Assembly (NCBI GenBank): GCA_026874595.1
Contig: CM049312.1
Location: forward strand, 73,382,429-73,446,428
DNA: 64,000 nt
Direction of reading: 5' to 3'
Origin: Sipunculus nudus
Lineage: Eukaryota; Annelida; Sipuncula; Golfingiida; Sipunculidae
The notes below the pieces were generated by a model. That model made no database searches and was not told where the DNA came from. It saw nothing but the letters and a program-made list of their open reading frames with translations. Both the position numbers and the translations under genes were made by a program. Of this stretch, positions 10,800 to 21,890 are shown in pieces; the stretch's first letter is position 1, and each line of letters opens with the position of its first letter.

Positions 10800-12924
10800 G
10801 CTTAATTTTCAAGTTTTTATTTTCAAATTTCAGATTTAGACAAACTAAATATTTATCTTTACATGCTGTGAAAATTAAATCAATGGTGCTTACAGGAAAA
10901 AAACGTGCCATGGTCAAAGTTGGGCAAAATTTAAGGTACCGTAAAATCTCCACTTAAAACCGCACATCCGATTAAAACCGCACCCAGACTTCGCAGAAAT
11001 TCCAGGTGAGACACCGCGAGGGGCTCAAATACTAAGAACCCCCCTTTAAAACCGCACCAACTTTCGCTACGGAATGATTTGACAAAAGACACAATCAAAC
11101 TATCATCTAGAAATGAACACGCATAGGCTGCGACTCGGCGATTCCTGTCCACTTTAAAATTCCTTGGGCATTTTATTTAAACACATCATAACACTTTTTT
11201 GCAAGGTCACTCAAGCATGAAGTTTGGGAAGACTAAAGGGCAGGTGAACCTCTGCCTGTTTATACAGATTTTATATTCCGTGCCGTATTCTTGTTTGCTA
11301 CTGATTTATCATTATATTTTGGAAAAAATATTCTGCTGATCCATTCCAAGTCACTGTATATTTAAATTCTAAAAGTAATATTTTGAAATCTTAATTTTTG
11401 ATGAAAATTCCATTTTCTTGAATTACTCGGAAGATTCAAATCATTTTCATACCGGTTACTTCGTTTTCATCATCGTCACATTGTACGTTGACATTGCTCC
11501 ATGTCACAATTTGCTGGTGTGTTTGAAAACATCGCTGGTCAACTTAACTAAATATCAAAGTAACTGAAGTTACCTTGTCGAGATACGCACGTATAGGAAA
11601 CATGATGCTTGAAAACGAGTGATTTTAAGGTAAAATTAAAGTGGCCAGTCAGGGTAAGCAAGTTTTTTTTCCTGAAGAAAGTTTCCGTGTGGGGAGCCAT
11701 TTTGTCAAGGCAGTGTTCGCGCAAGGCACGCTGATACGAAATAGGTGGCTGTTCTGTTTACCACCCACCGTGTACAGCCGTTCAAAATATTCTTGGCAGA
11801 ATAACGGGGCGTTTTAGCACATGGCGGCACTCAAACTTGATTTTAAAACGATCGTCTGCCATTGTGTGACTCTTTACGATGTCAGCTTTTTATTCATTTT
11901 TCGTCTTAAACAAATAATTATGGCTAAATAATGCCGCAAATGGGTTTAAAGTAGGCTTTTATTTCAATTTTGCTTGACCATGCCCAACGAAGTGGGCCGC
12001 TGTGTGTTACAGCAGGGTTGTTGTAAACGTATTATTTGGTGACATTAACCAAGATTTTATAACAAATTATATATCACACTAAAACTAATCAGCAATATTT
12101 AATTTATAACTAACAAATAATCGTAAAAAATACATTTACACACGGCTGCCATGGATGCGAGACTGCTGCTAAGAACGGCCTTCAAAAGTTGCAATATTAT
12201 CGCCCACTCGCCGGCCCAAAAACGATGTCTGTCAGGAAGATATTCAGGAAACCCTTCTAGTATAAACCGCACTGTGCTTTCAGGAAATCAACCTGATTTC
12301 AAGATTTTGAATTTCTTGATTAAACCGCGGTTTTAAGTGGAGATTTTACGGTACTGATTTTTTTTTATGCTAATAACTTAAAAAATTTACAAAATTCAGA
12401 TCTTATTTTAGGTAAACAATTGAATCTTAATTAAACATAGTTATATACTTGGGAAAATAGACTCTAGTTTGAAATTTTTTCATGTTAAGTGAGTTATTAT
12501 TTTTCCTGAATTTTTACAAAGTCCATTATGTTTGGGTCCATAACTTATAGAATTTATACTTTACAGACTTAATTTCTGGCATGTACATAGGAACTATATA
12601 GAGGAATATTTATGGTAAATATGAGGAAAAACAGATGAGTGGTTTTGATATTAGGCAGTCCTGAAGTGTGAAAATAGGATTTTAATAAAAAATTGAGTTT
12701 TTTTCCTTAATTTCTCAAAGGAACGAAGTCGCAAAAACCCAGTTTTCGGCTTGGTAGGAGATCTTGGGGACATCTAACATTATGGAGAATTTTTGATTCC
12801 TAGGTCTTACGGTTTCAAAATGTGCCACATCTACGGATGGACGGACGGACGAAAGGACAGACGGACAGACAACGGACAATGGACCACGACTATAGCTCAG
12901 ATGACTTATATTCAGCTGAGCTAA
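10800..12924 (-). mobile_element. HINE-like element copy B, reversed 5' portion, split by a later insertion
   Basis: Read on the minus strand it starts with the AGCTCAGCTGA hairpin (12924 downwards) and a (GTCC)n tract (12838-12870). It runs through the same blocks as copy A to CAGTACCTTAAATTTTGCCC. It is interrupted at a TA by the element at 10939-12351 and continues past it to about 10800. Confidence 0.75.
10939..12351. mobile_element. Mariner/pogo-like non-autonomous element (TA target, 25-bp TIRs)
   Basis: Perfect inverted ends CCGTAAAATCTCCACTTAAA plus ACCGC at 10939-10963, mirrored at 12327-12351, are each flanked by TA (10937-10938 and 12352-12353). The left end carries three direct copies of TTAAAACCGCAC. 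The 1.4-kb interior has no recognisable transposase. Removing it and one TA rejoins the HINE-like sequence exactly, which proves the borders. Confidence 0.85.
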
Positions 12925-12950
12925 AAATTGGAGGCGGTTACATCCAACAA

Positions 12951-13440
12951 ACAAGGGACCCGTGGGTCACAGCGCTCAGCTGGAATTTTAGCAAATGCAA
13001 AATAAGCAAAATATTCTATTGTAATGTTTTTCATATATAAGCATACAAGTTGCTAAGAGGAAAGGGGCCCTCCTACTTGGTTATAGTAAAGTTATAAATA
13101 TATGATTGCAAACCTAATACTCTGACAAAACTGTCATGAAGAAAAACAGTAAGTTTTGAGATACTTGGATGCATATGAAAAATTTACAGATGGACAAGCA
13201 AGTGGACAGAATGGACTGATACTGATATCCTTTTCAACTGAATAATGCATTTAAGTTTATATTAAAGCCTTTTTTTTAGCATATCCACTTTTTTCCATTT
13301 ATAGTTTTTATCAGATTCATTTGTTTTTTATTTACAAGTTTTATTAATTTGTAGAAAAAATATTGAATATATAAGTTAAAATATCAGAATTCTAAGTTGC
13401 AATCATTATTTATCCATAGTTCAGCTCACATCACGTCATA
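12951..13440 (-). repeat. HINE-like repeat 3' end (variant a), reversed
   Basis: The terminus reads ACAAGGGACCCGTGGGTCAC on the plus strand at 12951-12970, with the 3' module extending to ~13440. It matches 55500-55999 in reverse. It lies 27 bp from the 5' end of copy B, so two copies sit head-to-tail. Confidence 0.7.
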
Positions 13441-13959
13441 TTATGCATACATATTTATTTTATTATTTTTAAATCACAGGCTTTGCTTCTTTTTGCTTCA
13501 ATTCTTGTTCAGCTAATAATCTTGGATTATATCCCTCTTTTAGGATTTTGTTCTCTCAACGTTTTTGATTATCTGTTTGTATCTTGAGATGAGATTTGTC
13601 ATATATGTTTGAACACCTTCATTCTCACCTGGCTTTGTTTTTCTTATTTTAATGATTTGCAATTGCACAAAATAAAAATCAAACCATCACTATGGAACTG
13701 AATGATTTTAATCATTTCTTTTTCAGATAGAGGTAAAATGTTTAGTAAAAGAAATTTACAACTGAAGCTGATATTATACAGTGATAATGAAATGAATATT
13801 ATGTGAACATACAATATACTTTCTCTTGAACCAAAAATCAAATCTTTGACAAAGCTTCTGCCACACGACACAGAACATAACAAAGGTTTTAATTCACACC
13901 AGTTTGAGGTAGAATGAAATTTATAATTCTGAATAACATTAAGTTCTCATTGAACTTAC

Positions 13960-14175
13960 CTGCTCTGGGGTGAGGGCATTTTTCCAAATCACAGCCTCTA
14001 TGAATCCCTGCTGAGACATGGTTTTCTAACAGCATGTGCTGCATCCAGTCCAGAAATATGAATGTGCAGCACACAGTAGGATTTCGTGGCTGTATCGGCC
14101 ACAGCCACCATTTTACCAGGGTTACTGCTGCTGGTTCACATGCACAAAGAACCACCAGAACATTAACTGCTTGCC
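13960..14175 (-). CDS. KDZ pseudogene exon C
   Basis: A 216-nt exon bounded by TTTCACAG on its 5' side and GTAAGT after its 3' end. It starts in the phase left by exon B (phase 1) and stays open throughout. It encodes the LWPIQPRNPTVCC...FLDWMQ stretch. Confidence 0.6.
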
Positions 14176-14768
14176 CTGTGAAAATAAAAGCTAAACAACT
14201 TCAATACAAAATATACTGCACACAAATTAGTTACTGACCGCTCAAAGTAATTATACAAGATATATTTCTCCCTGTGTGTTTATAATATCAATCATGAGTG
14301 TTTACTTTATCCTACCAAACTCTTGGGCTCTTATCTAGGCTGTAATGAGAAGTACCATTATCTTTTACTGAACATCTTATGCCGACCTTTAAGATTTGGG
14401 TGAAAATTTTTTTCTTTCACCATGAACATTTAATGGCAGGAAATTCCAAGCAAATACTGCTATTCTAAATTGAAAATCATGGCATGTAAAGAGCATTCCA
14501 GATTTAATGAGTAATATATAAAAATGGTCAGCAGAGATGCCAGGCTTGTCCTAAAAGTGTGTTTCACATATCTAGAATGTTTGTCACAAGAAATGTGTCT
14601 CAACATTTCTAGAAATATTGTGAAACACTTAGAACAAAATCATACATGCTAAGTGACTGTTTAACTAGTTAAAATCAATTTTTTTTTCTGTGTATCGTAT
14701 ATAGCACATAAAATCATGATTTTATTATGAGATAAATAACAGCTCTACTTATTTGACTCCTGACTCAC

Positions 14769-14877
14769 CTTCATGATTGAACACTGTTATTTTCTTCATT
14801 TCTCCCAACTGGCACATGTGACCTGCACTGACCAATAAGGGCAGTTCTGGAGGGGAGAGCTTGGTCCAAGCGTCTCC
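14769..14877 (-). CDS. KDZ pseudogene exon B
   Basis: A 109-nt exon between a CTTTAG-type acceptor and GTGAGT. It begins in phase 0, matching the W-Q|GTAGAA donor at 16513, and ends in phase 1, matching exon C. It encodes GDAWTKLSPPELPLLVSAGH and the region just after. Confidence 0.6.
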
Positions 14878-15079
14878 CTAAAGTTAAAATCATATAAAAG
14901 AATATCTTGAAAAAATTATTTAATATAATAAAGTGTCCATGTTATTTCCTTGTATTTCCTTGTATTCCTTCCGCTGCCGCGTTTGTTTCCGGAAAAGAAC
15001 TCTGAGACCACTTGACAGATTTTTCCGAAACTTTACACGATTATAAGGTCACATCTGAACTGGTGCCAAAATATTTGCA

Positions 15080-15910
15080 TTGACCTCTAACCTTTCCTCT
15101 CTGTAGTGCATCCATCTGTGCGTGTGTTTTGACACATTATTCCACATATCTTCTGACTAGTTTGACCAATCAGGAAAAAACATTTTGCACAAATGTAGCC
15201 CTTGGATAGCTGTATAACATACATAAAGAATGGTGGCGCCACCTGCAACCATTTTTGCACAGCATCCATCTGTTCCTCTGCCTAGGGATAAAATCACTCA
15301 TATCTCTGCAGTGAATGGACTTATCCACCTGAAATTTTGCATGTGTATTCATCCTAGATAGCTTTCTGAATTATATGACAGGTTGCGCCACCTATATTCA
15401 CTATATTCAAAATTTTGCATGTGTATAGATCTCACATAGATCTTTATCATACGCAAAACTGGTGGCGCCACCTACAACCGTTTTTGCACAGCCTTCTTTA
15501 TGCTTGTCTGCCATGGGACAAAATCACTCATATCTCGGCAGTGGTTTGACTTATCTGCCTAAAATTTGGCATGTATATACATCTTGATAGCTTTCTGGAT
15601 TTTGTGGCAGTTTGCACCACCTACTTTCCTGTTCAGGTTGCTGACATCAAGGCTTCTATCTCAGGACTGGTTTGACATATCCCCCTGAAATTTTGCATGT
15701 GTATAGATCTCACATAGCTCTTAAGCATACACAAAACTGGTGGCGTCACCTGCAACCATTTTTGCACAGTGTCTGTCTGTTTGTCTGCCGTAGGATAAAA
15801 TCACTCATATATGGGCAGTGGTTTGACTTATCTGCCCTAAATTTTGCAATTGTATACAAATTGGATAACTTTCTGGATTTTGTGGCAGGTGGCGCCACCT
15901 ACATACACAT
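15080..15910. repeat. Degenerate tandem array with GGTGGCGCCACC palindromes
   Basis: Units of roughly 230-280 bp share three parts: TGGTGGCGCCACCTGCAACC, then 'ATAAAATCACTCATATCTC', then a 'TTTGCATGTGTAT' block. The 12-bp palindrome (exact or with one change) appears near 15234, 15463, 15741 and 15887. The array lies in an intron of the KDZ pseudogene. ORFs across it follow the repeat and are not genes. A related unit is inside the element at 46565-47535. Confidence 0.75.
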
Positions 15911-16513
15911 TTCTGCTGCAGACGTTCATGCTTATATGCCACACACCTCTCTCTATTTCCCCTCGCCACACAACCCATGCCTCACTTCACCTGTCCCACT
16001 CTGGTTTTGTGTCATCCATGCTTATATGCAAAAGAATCCTGTCTATTTCCCCGAGCCACTCAATCCATGCCTTATTCCCCCACCCCACTCTGATTTAGGC
16101 AGATATACGTAGTTGCTTGTCGAATACCCGTATTCTTGTTCTTAAGGTCATCCACTAGTTCGAACCCTTCATACACATCATTCCAAAACTGTTGCACCAC
16201 TTCACACATGGAATAAATGTTTATCATTTTCTTTTCTTGATTTCAAAACATACACATTGAGCCTTCCACTTTACCCCATATGAACAATTTATCATTTACA
16301 TATAAACAAATAAATCTTTAAATTTTTTTGCTCATTTTTTGCTTTTTATATACATCTTTAATTTCAGAAAGCCAACTGGCAAATATATTTTAACAAAGAA
16401 GTACCAGAATTATTTTGAGTAAGAAAAATGTATCCTATTCATGGAATGATCAATATTCTTTCTATATGGCCAACCATCTAGGTTTTAATATAAGAAAAAA
16501 AACACCTTTCTAC

Positions 16514-16958
16514 CTGCCAACTTTCCAGAGCATGGAATGGCTTATCCTTATGTTGTGAGCACAGGCACTCGTTTCCAGCACTACAATGGTCTAGAAACCG
16601 ACAACACATTGAGTATCGGCGATCTACCCATTATAAAAGAACATAATGGGTATATCGCCCATACACAATGTGTTTTCGGTTTCTAGGCCATTGTAGTGCT
16701 GGAAACGAGTGCCTGTGGTTGTGAGGTGGCACACTGCTGACACAGCACTACACTTGGGCCACAATCTGTACATCTGTACATTACAGTGCCATCCACTTCA
16801 CAAAATGGACACTGTGCTGGTGGTTCAGCCTCAGATGCAAATGCTGCACCGAATAGGAGCTCACTTAACTGTTGCCAATGTTGAATATTTGCCTCCTTGT
16901 ACTTCTGGTACCGGTGCGAAACTGCGCTGTTACCAACTTGTCCAATACTCGGAAACAC
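16514..16958 (-). pseudogene. KDZ pseudogene exon A (CxC cluster), interrupted by a MITE
   Basis: The cysteine cluster is read from 16958 down to the MITE at 16717. Beyond the MITE, 16559-16514 continues with HKDKPFHALESWQ and a CAG|GTAGAA donor. Taking out the MITE and one 8-bp target copy leaves one open frame across the junction. Confidence 0.75.
16560..16717. mobile_element. hAT-type MITE, 158-bp palindrome with 8-bp TSD
   Basis: The termini are CACAGGCACTCGTTTCCAGC and its reverse complement, and the arms pair over ~70 bp with a short centre. GTTGTGAG is duplicated on both sides (16552-16559 and 16718-16725). An 8-bp duplication with CA...TG ends is typical of hAT superfamily MITEs. Confidence 0.95.
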
Positions 16959-17464
16959 TTAAGGGGAGTACTGGCTCTGGCTGACCAAGAGGTTGCTCAG
17001 ACAGACTTCTTGGGACATGTGCCCTTTGGCTTCCTTGAACAAAGTGCCACTTTTGAATGGGTATATATCTGGTCTTGGTCCTTTTACTACACATATTAAT
17101 CACCTTGATTCGTGGCACTTTGCCCTTCCGTTTTGATGTCACTCTTGATTTTGAGGCCATGATTTTCCGAAACACCAATAGAGAAAATGAGGACCCACCC
17201 TGGTGTATTGTCTTACATAAAAAAATAATATCAACATCAACAAATGTGTTTCTGTAGAAGAATTACCACCTGTTACTTATTATACTATGTGTTGACACCT
17301 GTGACCATGCCAGGTCAATTGTTTTTAACACTCATTTACAGGAGTAAGCAAACTATTACATTATGTATTTTGGCAGATACAAATTTATTTTAAAGGGAAG
17401 AAGATATTTTTTGTGTTAAATCAACATGCATTGTGTGTGACTGGGCCACCTTAATAATGGTTAC

Positions 17465-17760
17465 AAATATGTCAGCACAACACGTATGGAATCTGTCTTA
17501 CTACATATCATACACTGCATGGTCTAGTGCCAAAATACATCAATGAACTGGTTCCATCATATCATCCATCTCATGCTTACTTGTTAAGCAAGCAGTATAT
17601 TTATCCATGTTCTAAGGCAGGGTTTATGCAAATGATGTGGGAGTACTTTGGAATAATCTCCCATCAAATGTTTGTTGTGCAGACTTGAGACCCACTAACT
17701 TGTTTTAAGAGTTGTCTAAAGACCAATCTATCTTTAGTGGTTTCTGATATTTTGGGGATG
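17465..17760 (+). pseudogene. CR1/Jockey-like LINE ORF2 C-terminal remnant
   Basis: One frame reads HTLHGLVPKYINELVPSYHP. After a frame change it reads YANDVGVLWNNLPSNV, and then FKSCLKTNL in a further frame. The order 'GL.P.Y..EL...Y.P ... LWN.LP ... FK..LKT.L' is the usual C-terminal tail of CR1/Jockey-type reverse transcriptase proteins. The RT and endonuclease domains are absent, as in 5'-truncated copies. Confidence 0.65.
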
Positions 17761-19108
17761 CTTCTAATGTTGTATCTTTTTGATTCAGTTTAATATTTCA
17801 ATATTTGCACAGCTCTTTGATGAAGCATTTATACTTAAGACAGATAATTTGTGTTTTATAAATGCATATTAGAATGAAAATAATCATAATATAACATGTT
17901 TTTCTCTAGAATAATTACCTCCAAACCCTGACACTGCACGCGTAAAGTTTAAACCCCTGCATCAAAAATTTTTATTTTGATTTCAAAAGAAACTTACCAA
18001 TTTTGAGCTCCAGCTGCTTGGACATTTCTTTTAAGAAGATAAATCATACAATTTTGAGAAAAAAACCTTTGTTATGTTATGCTTTTACTTGTTTAGCAAA
18101 ATAAATCTGTTATTATCATGCTTTTCCCTCATCATTTGACATTTTTATAGAAACATACAAAAACAATAAAAAAAACTGCTCATCCGCAATGATTTCTGAA
18201 TAAAAGTGCCTGAGATCCAAACCCTTATTTTATTTGCCTAATAACTGTATGAATTCTTTTTCCTTTATTTCAAAACTTATAAACGACTTTTGATCATTAA
18301 AAATTAAGAATATCTCCAGTCAATTTTCGCTAAAATGGAAAATTGTCCAAAAAATATGATTGGTCTTTTTACCGAGCGTAACCTCTCGGAAGGCCTTTTT
18401 ACCGAGTGCTACCCTGGATTTACACAAGGCATTGCTCATGCTCTGACTCGCGCAGGGTTACCGATCAAATAAGGAAAGAAAATTTAAATTAAGGAATGGA
18501 AGAGGTCCACATCAGTCTAAGTTTAGGGATATGTTTCCATAAAACTAAAAAGATGCATTCACACATGGAATAAATGCATGGTTCCATGTTTCGGATGCTC
18601 TGAGGGACAAATGAAGAAGGTCCATAGGACTGATGTAGTAGTAGTAGGCCTACTGGTAATGATAAACTTGGTTTTATTTATTCTTGTCAGATTCTCCTTG
18701 GTGTTTCGCAGCCAGAATAGATGCTTTCTTTAAAAAAGGTATACTATTATTTCATTTAATACATCACCTTCCTGTTTATTCGGTCAACGTCCCTTTGTTA
18801 TAGGCGGTGACTGCCCACTGCTAGTCACTGATTTTTGACGGACGTATGCACATTTGCCTTACTATCATTCGACTTGCTACCTCCAGATTTTAGTCTGTTT
18901 ATTTTTCTTTACCGTAGCCGCGCCGCTGTCCTGGATTCCAGGATAACAAACCTATACGACACTAATGGAACCGGTCCTGAACTGCAAACACGTTTCTTTG
19001 ACGTAGTTTCAGGAAAAAAATTATATGAAGTTACTCATAATAGATAATCAATACTAACTCTTCCCCGGTACCTATCCCCCGTCCCTGATGTGTACCCACC
19101 GGTGTCGA
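17761..19108. other. Gap without recognisable gene
   Basis: AT-rich sequence with two short direct repeats of 'CCTTTTTACCGAG' near 18367 and 18393. The ORF at 18835-19047 has no motif. Nothing else is supported. Confidence 0.5.
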
Positions 19109-21890
19109 GACATCTCGTTAACAATCCATTTCGTTAACATTAACGAGATGACCCATCGAACCGTAACGAGATGTCTCGAATTATACGATACTTATAGAAG
19201 CTTTAGGACTTGCAGATATGAAGAAAATTACATTGATCTTGGTCATTCACGACATCATAGACGAGTTTTACGCTGTGTTTATCTTATTTCAGTGGTTGGC
19301 GTGGACTGTTTTGAAGGGGGAAACCGACCTGCTGAGCGACTTGGTGCGCAATGTACCGCCACCTGTTGGGCAGATCGTGTACTAATGAAAAAGAAATATC
19401 TGACAGTTTATTAATAATTATATTATTTTCATTTATATTAGACCGTCATATTAATCTTTTTCTCAGTCACAGCTTAACTATATTACAGGTTACATTTATA
19501 TATAATCATTTATAATTTTGTAATTGTTTGTTTTTTTCTTTATTATTTCCATGATATAAATAGTTTTTATTGTAGACTGGGCCTACATATGACATTGCAA
19601 CGGACATTTTAATTTTATTTATTTTACTCAGTCATCAAATCTCTGTAGTACTGTTATATTAATATTGGTGGGAAATATATTACATATTATGATGTTAATA
19701 CTATATAATTCTACATTAATTTTAATGTGAAATATGCACGATTAGTTATTATCAGCCGAAACATTAAAAAAAATTATATAGTTTTATGACGTTTTATTTC
19801 TATTTGTTCGTATAAAAAGAAACAACTATATGGAATTGAGAATATAAACTTTATTCCACAGTACAAAAATACATGCCATATATACATATATATTATACAC
19901 AATATTTACATAAATTTCACATATATTTACAGGTATCTGACAGAAGAAACACATGACTAAAAAAGGTCTGCTCACATAAAATCAACTCAAGAATGAATAA
20001 AGGAACATTTTATTTAAAGAGATTAAAATATCCATATCAGAAAGTTCAAAGAAATATATACAATTAAAAGCTTTATGTACATAATATACAGATAAAAACT
20101 TTATTTACAGGAAGGTGACACAATATAAGTTCATTCCTCATGCCATTCAGTGTGGCACATAGATCCCGGTACACTTTGTGAGGAGTTCCTTGGCATCACG
20201 CAGAGTCGCAGCGGTGTGAGTTGTCTTTCGAATGTAGTTCTCCCAGCATTCAAACAGCTTCCCCTGGACAGCTCTGTAGGTGGTCCGTTGATACCGTGAG
20301 AGGGTCCCCTCACATACAAGCTGCAGCTCCACGTCAACCTGCTCTGCTTCTTTCCCGAGAAGTTTCACAAGCTTGTACATGGAGGGCTTGGCCTTCTTCC
20401 CCTTCCTGTTGAGTGCACCGTGCCAGCCTTCGATGTCGTTGTTCGTCCTCACCGACTGGTAGGAAGCGGACCAGGTTCTTGGGGGGCACAGGGTCGAGGT
20501 GATGTACTGCCTCTCCATGTAGTCGGTGAGTCTGATCAGTGGCTCTGTCGCAGCACGTTCTCTCAAGTAGTAAAACACCGGTCCGATGTGCTGGTGGGGT
20601 AGCATGGGGAGAGCCAGCAATCTGCGGATGTAGGTGTGTGTGGCTGGATCCTGCGAGTAGCTGCGTTGCAGTCCCAGCTCCTGTACCTTCCTCCAAATCC
20701 GCTGTGACCAGTGGAACGTGCATCCTCTAACTGGAACGTCGAGCTCTTTCTTCACTGCAACCCAGATAGCTGCCTCAAAGTCGCAGACTACCTGTTCCAC
20801 CCTCAGCGCCAGCCGGTCCTTCAGAATCCTGAAGATGCAGCGGTAATCCGGTGCTTTCTTGCCACTCATGAGGGCAAACACCAGTGGTACTTGCTTGGTT
20901 CGGTTTCCCTTGGTCAGGAAGGCATGGATGGAGCACAAATGGTAGAAGGGATCCTTGACCATCTTGAAAGTACCATCCATGTACCAAGTCTCGGCCTGAC
21001 TTAGTAGCTGACGCTGCTGTTCTGAGGTCCAAACGATGTGCACACGGGACCCAACTTGCACAGACCAGGTATCCAGGTTTGGTGGTATGTGGTCAAGGAC
21101 CACCTCGAAGTTGCGCAGGGTCCTGGGGTGCTTTGGCGCTAACTTGGCACGATGCCTATTGAAGAACCTGGCCATAGTCGCTGCTGACTTCTGTTGCGGC
21201 ACTCTGTTGCGGCGTTGCAGTTCCTGGGCGATCTCCAGTCCAGACTTGAAAGGATCATCAATGGCCTCGGCTATCCCCACTTGCTTCATGGAATTCTTCG
21301 TCGCCGCAGACGGAACACCTGGATGGCAGTGTGCGGTCTCATTTCGTGTAAATGAGAAGCCAGACTGTAGTACTGTTGCTGAACACTTGCTTGTGCTGTT
21401 CCTCACAACACACTGCCATCGGCATTGACAGACCAGATAATATGATATATATGCAAAATACAAAATACACTAAGATTGTATCAATATATCGATATGTGAT
21501 ATCAGTATATACATTCAAAACTTGTTGGCTATGTATAGCGCTTTTATGAATCCACTCATGTTTCATCATACTAAGCGGAACCCGTTGTACTGATCAGCGG
21601 AACAGGCACCACTGCAACTTTCACGAGGATCGGCGAAATAACTAACGGTCTAATAACAATCAGACAGGGTCGCGTTGCGACAAATAGTAGTTAGTACACG
21701 CCATGATCTTGTTCAGATGAGTAAATCCAAGGATCTTCAAGATCAATGTTTATATATTGATTGTCTTAGTTGTTTTACATGTTAAACTAACTGTTAACGA
21801 AATGTCCTGGTAATGTTAACGAAATGTCTCAAATAATCGATGCGAACTGTCTTCTGACTAATTAACGAAATGGATTGTTAACGAGATGTC
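19109..21890. mobile_element. MULE DNA transposon with 29-bp perfect TIRs
   Basis: Left end GACATCTCGTTAACAATCCA... at 19109-19137 is mirrored exactly at 21862-21890. Inside both ends are further copies of GTTAACGAAATGTC or its close inverse (for example 19140-19175, 21794-21835), a typical layout for transposase-binding sites. The 2.78-kb element contains the transposase ORF at 20147-21463. No convincing 8-11-bp target duplication is visible (left flank GGTGTCGA, right flank CTGTAAGC), so the copy is old or a flank was rearranged. Confidence 0.85.
20147..21463 (-). CDS. MULE transposase with FLYWCH-like zinc finger
   Basis: An intact 438-codon ORF. Residues ~12-48 hold a FLYWCH-type finger (W.C..R....C.A ... 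H.H). The MULE DDE domain follows: AETWYMDGTFKMVKDPFYHL (~residue 157) gives the first acidic residue with the DGTFK signature, then VFALMSGKKAPDY, then VVCDFEAAIW with the second acidic residue, then C.FHWSQ. A third-acid region lies near NNDIEGWHG. Such enzymes cut and paste DNA between TIRs. The N terminus looks short: the finger starts without its usual lead-in, so a 5' exon may be missing, and the given start is only the first in-frame ATG. Its codon use is richer in G+C than its AT-rich flanks. Confidence 0.88.
   Translation of the reverse strand: MYFAYISYYLVCQCRWQCVVRNSTSKCSATVLQSGFSFTRNETAHCHPGVPSAATKNSMKQVGIAEAIDDPFKSGLEIAQELQRRNRVPQQKSAATMARFFNRHRAKLAPKHPRTLRNFEVVLDHIPPNLDTWSVQVGSRVHIVWTSEQQRQLLSQAETWYMDGTFKMVKDPFYHLCSIHAFLTKGNRTKQVPLVFALMSGKKAPDYRCIFRILKDRLALRVEQVVCDFEAAIWVAVKKELDVPVRGCTFHWSQRIWRKVQELGLQRSYSQDPATHTYIRRLLALPMLPHQHIGPVFYYLRERAATEPLIRLTDYMERQYITSTLCPPRTWSASYQSVRTNNDIEGWHGALNRKGKKAKPSMYKLVKLLGKEAEQVDVELQLVCEGTLSRYQRTTYRAVQGKLFECWENYIRKTTHTAATLRDAKELLTKCTGIYVPH

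Larger units (their letters stand above)
13960..17178 (-). pseudogene. KDZ-superfamily transposase, N-terminal CxC part, broken
   Basis: Minus-strand exons can be followed. A basic N-terminal ORF (17178-16930) runs into a different frame carrying the cysteine cluster CPFCEVDGTVMYRCTDCG and LCQQC, then an H..KPFHALESW motif. Exon 14769-14877 continues with WTKLSPPELPLL and a G-H-M-C-Q-L-G stretch. Exon 13960-14175 carries LVLCACEPAA-like and LWPIQPRNP motifs followed by FLDWMQHMLLENHVS. This order (C-x-x-C cluster, H..PFH..E.W, LGH..C, C.C, LWP.TP..P, L.W) matches the CxC2-like domain in front of KDZ transposases, which bind DNA ends. The frameshift, a MITE inside an exon and the missing catalytic core make it dead. 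Confidence 0.7.

Noticed and set aside
15672-16112. 146-codon ORF on the plus strand
   Set aside because: It runs across the degenerate tandem array and low-complexity downstream sequence, and the protein has no motif. Openness follows the repeat.
19088-19414. 108-codon ORF near the left end of the MULE
   Set aside because: It starts outside the left TIR and crosses into subterminal repeats. There is no motif.
20221-21428. Plus-strand ORFs of 60-130 codons
   Set aside because: Antisense to the MULE transposase. They have no motif of their own.
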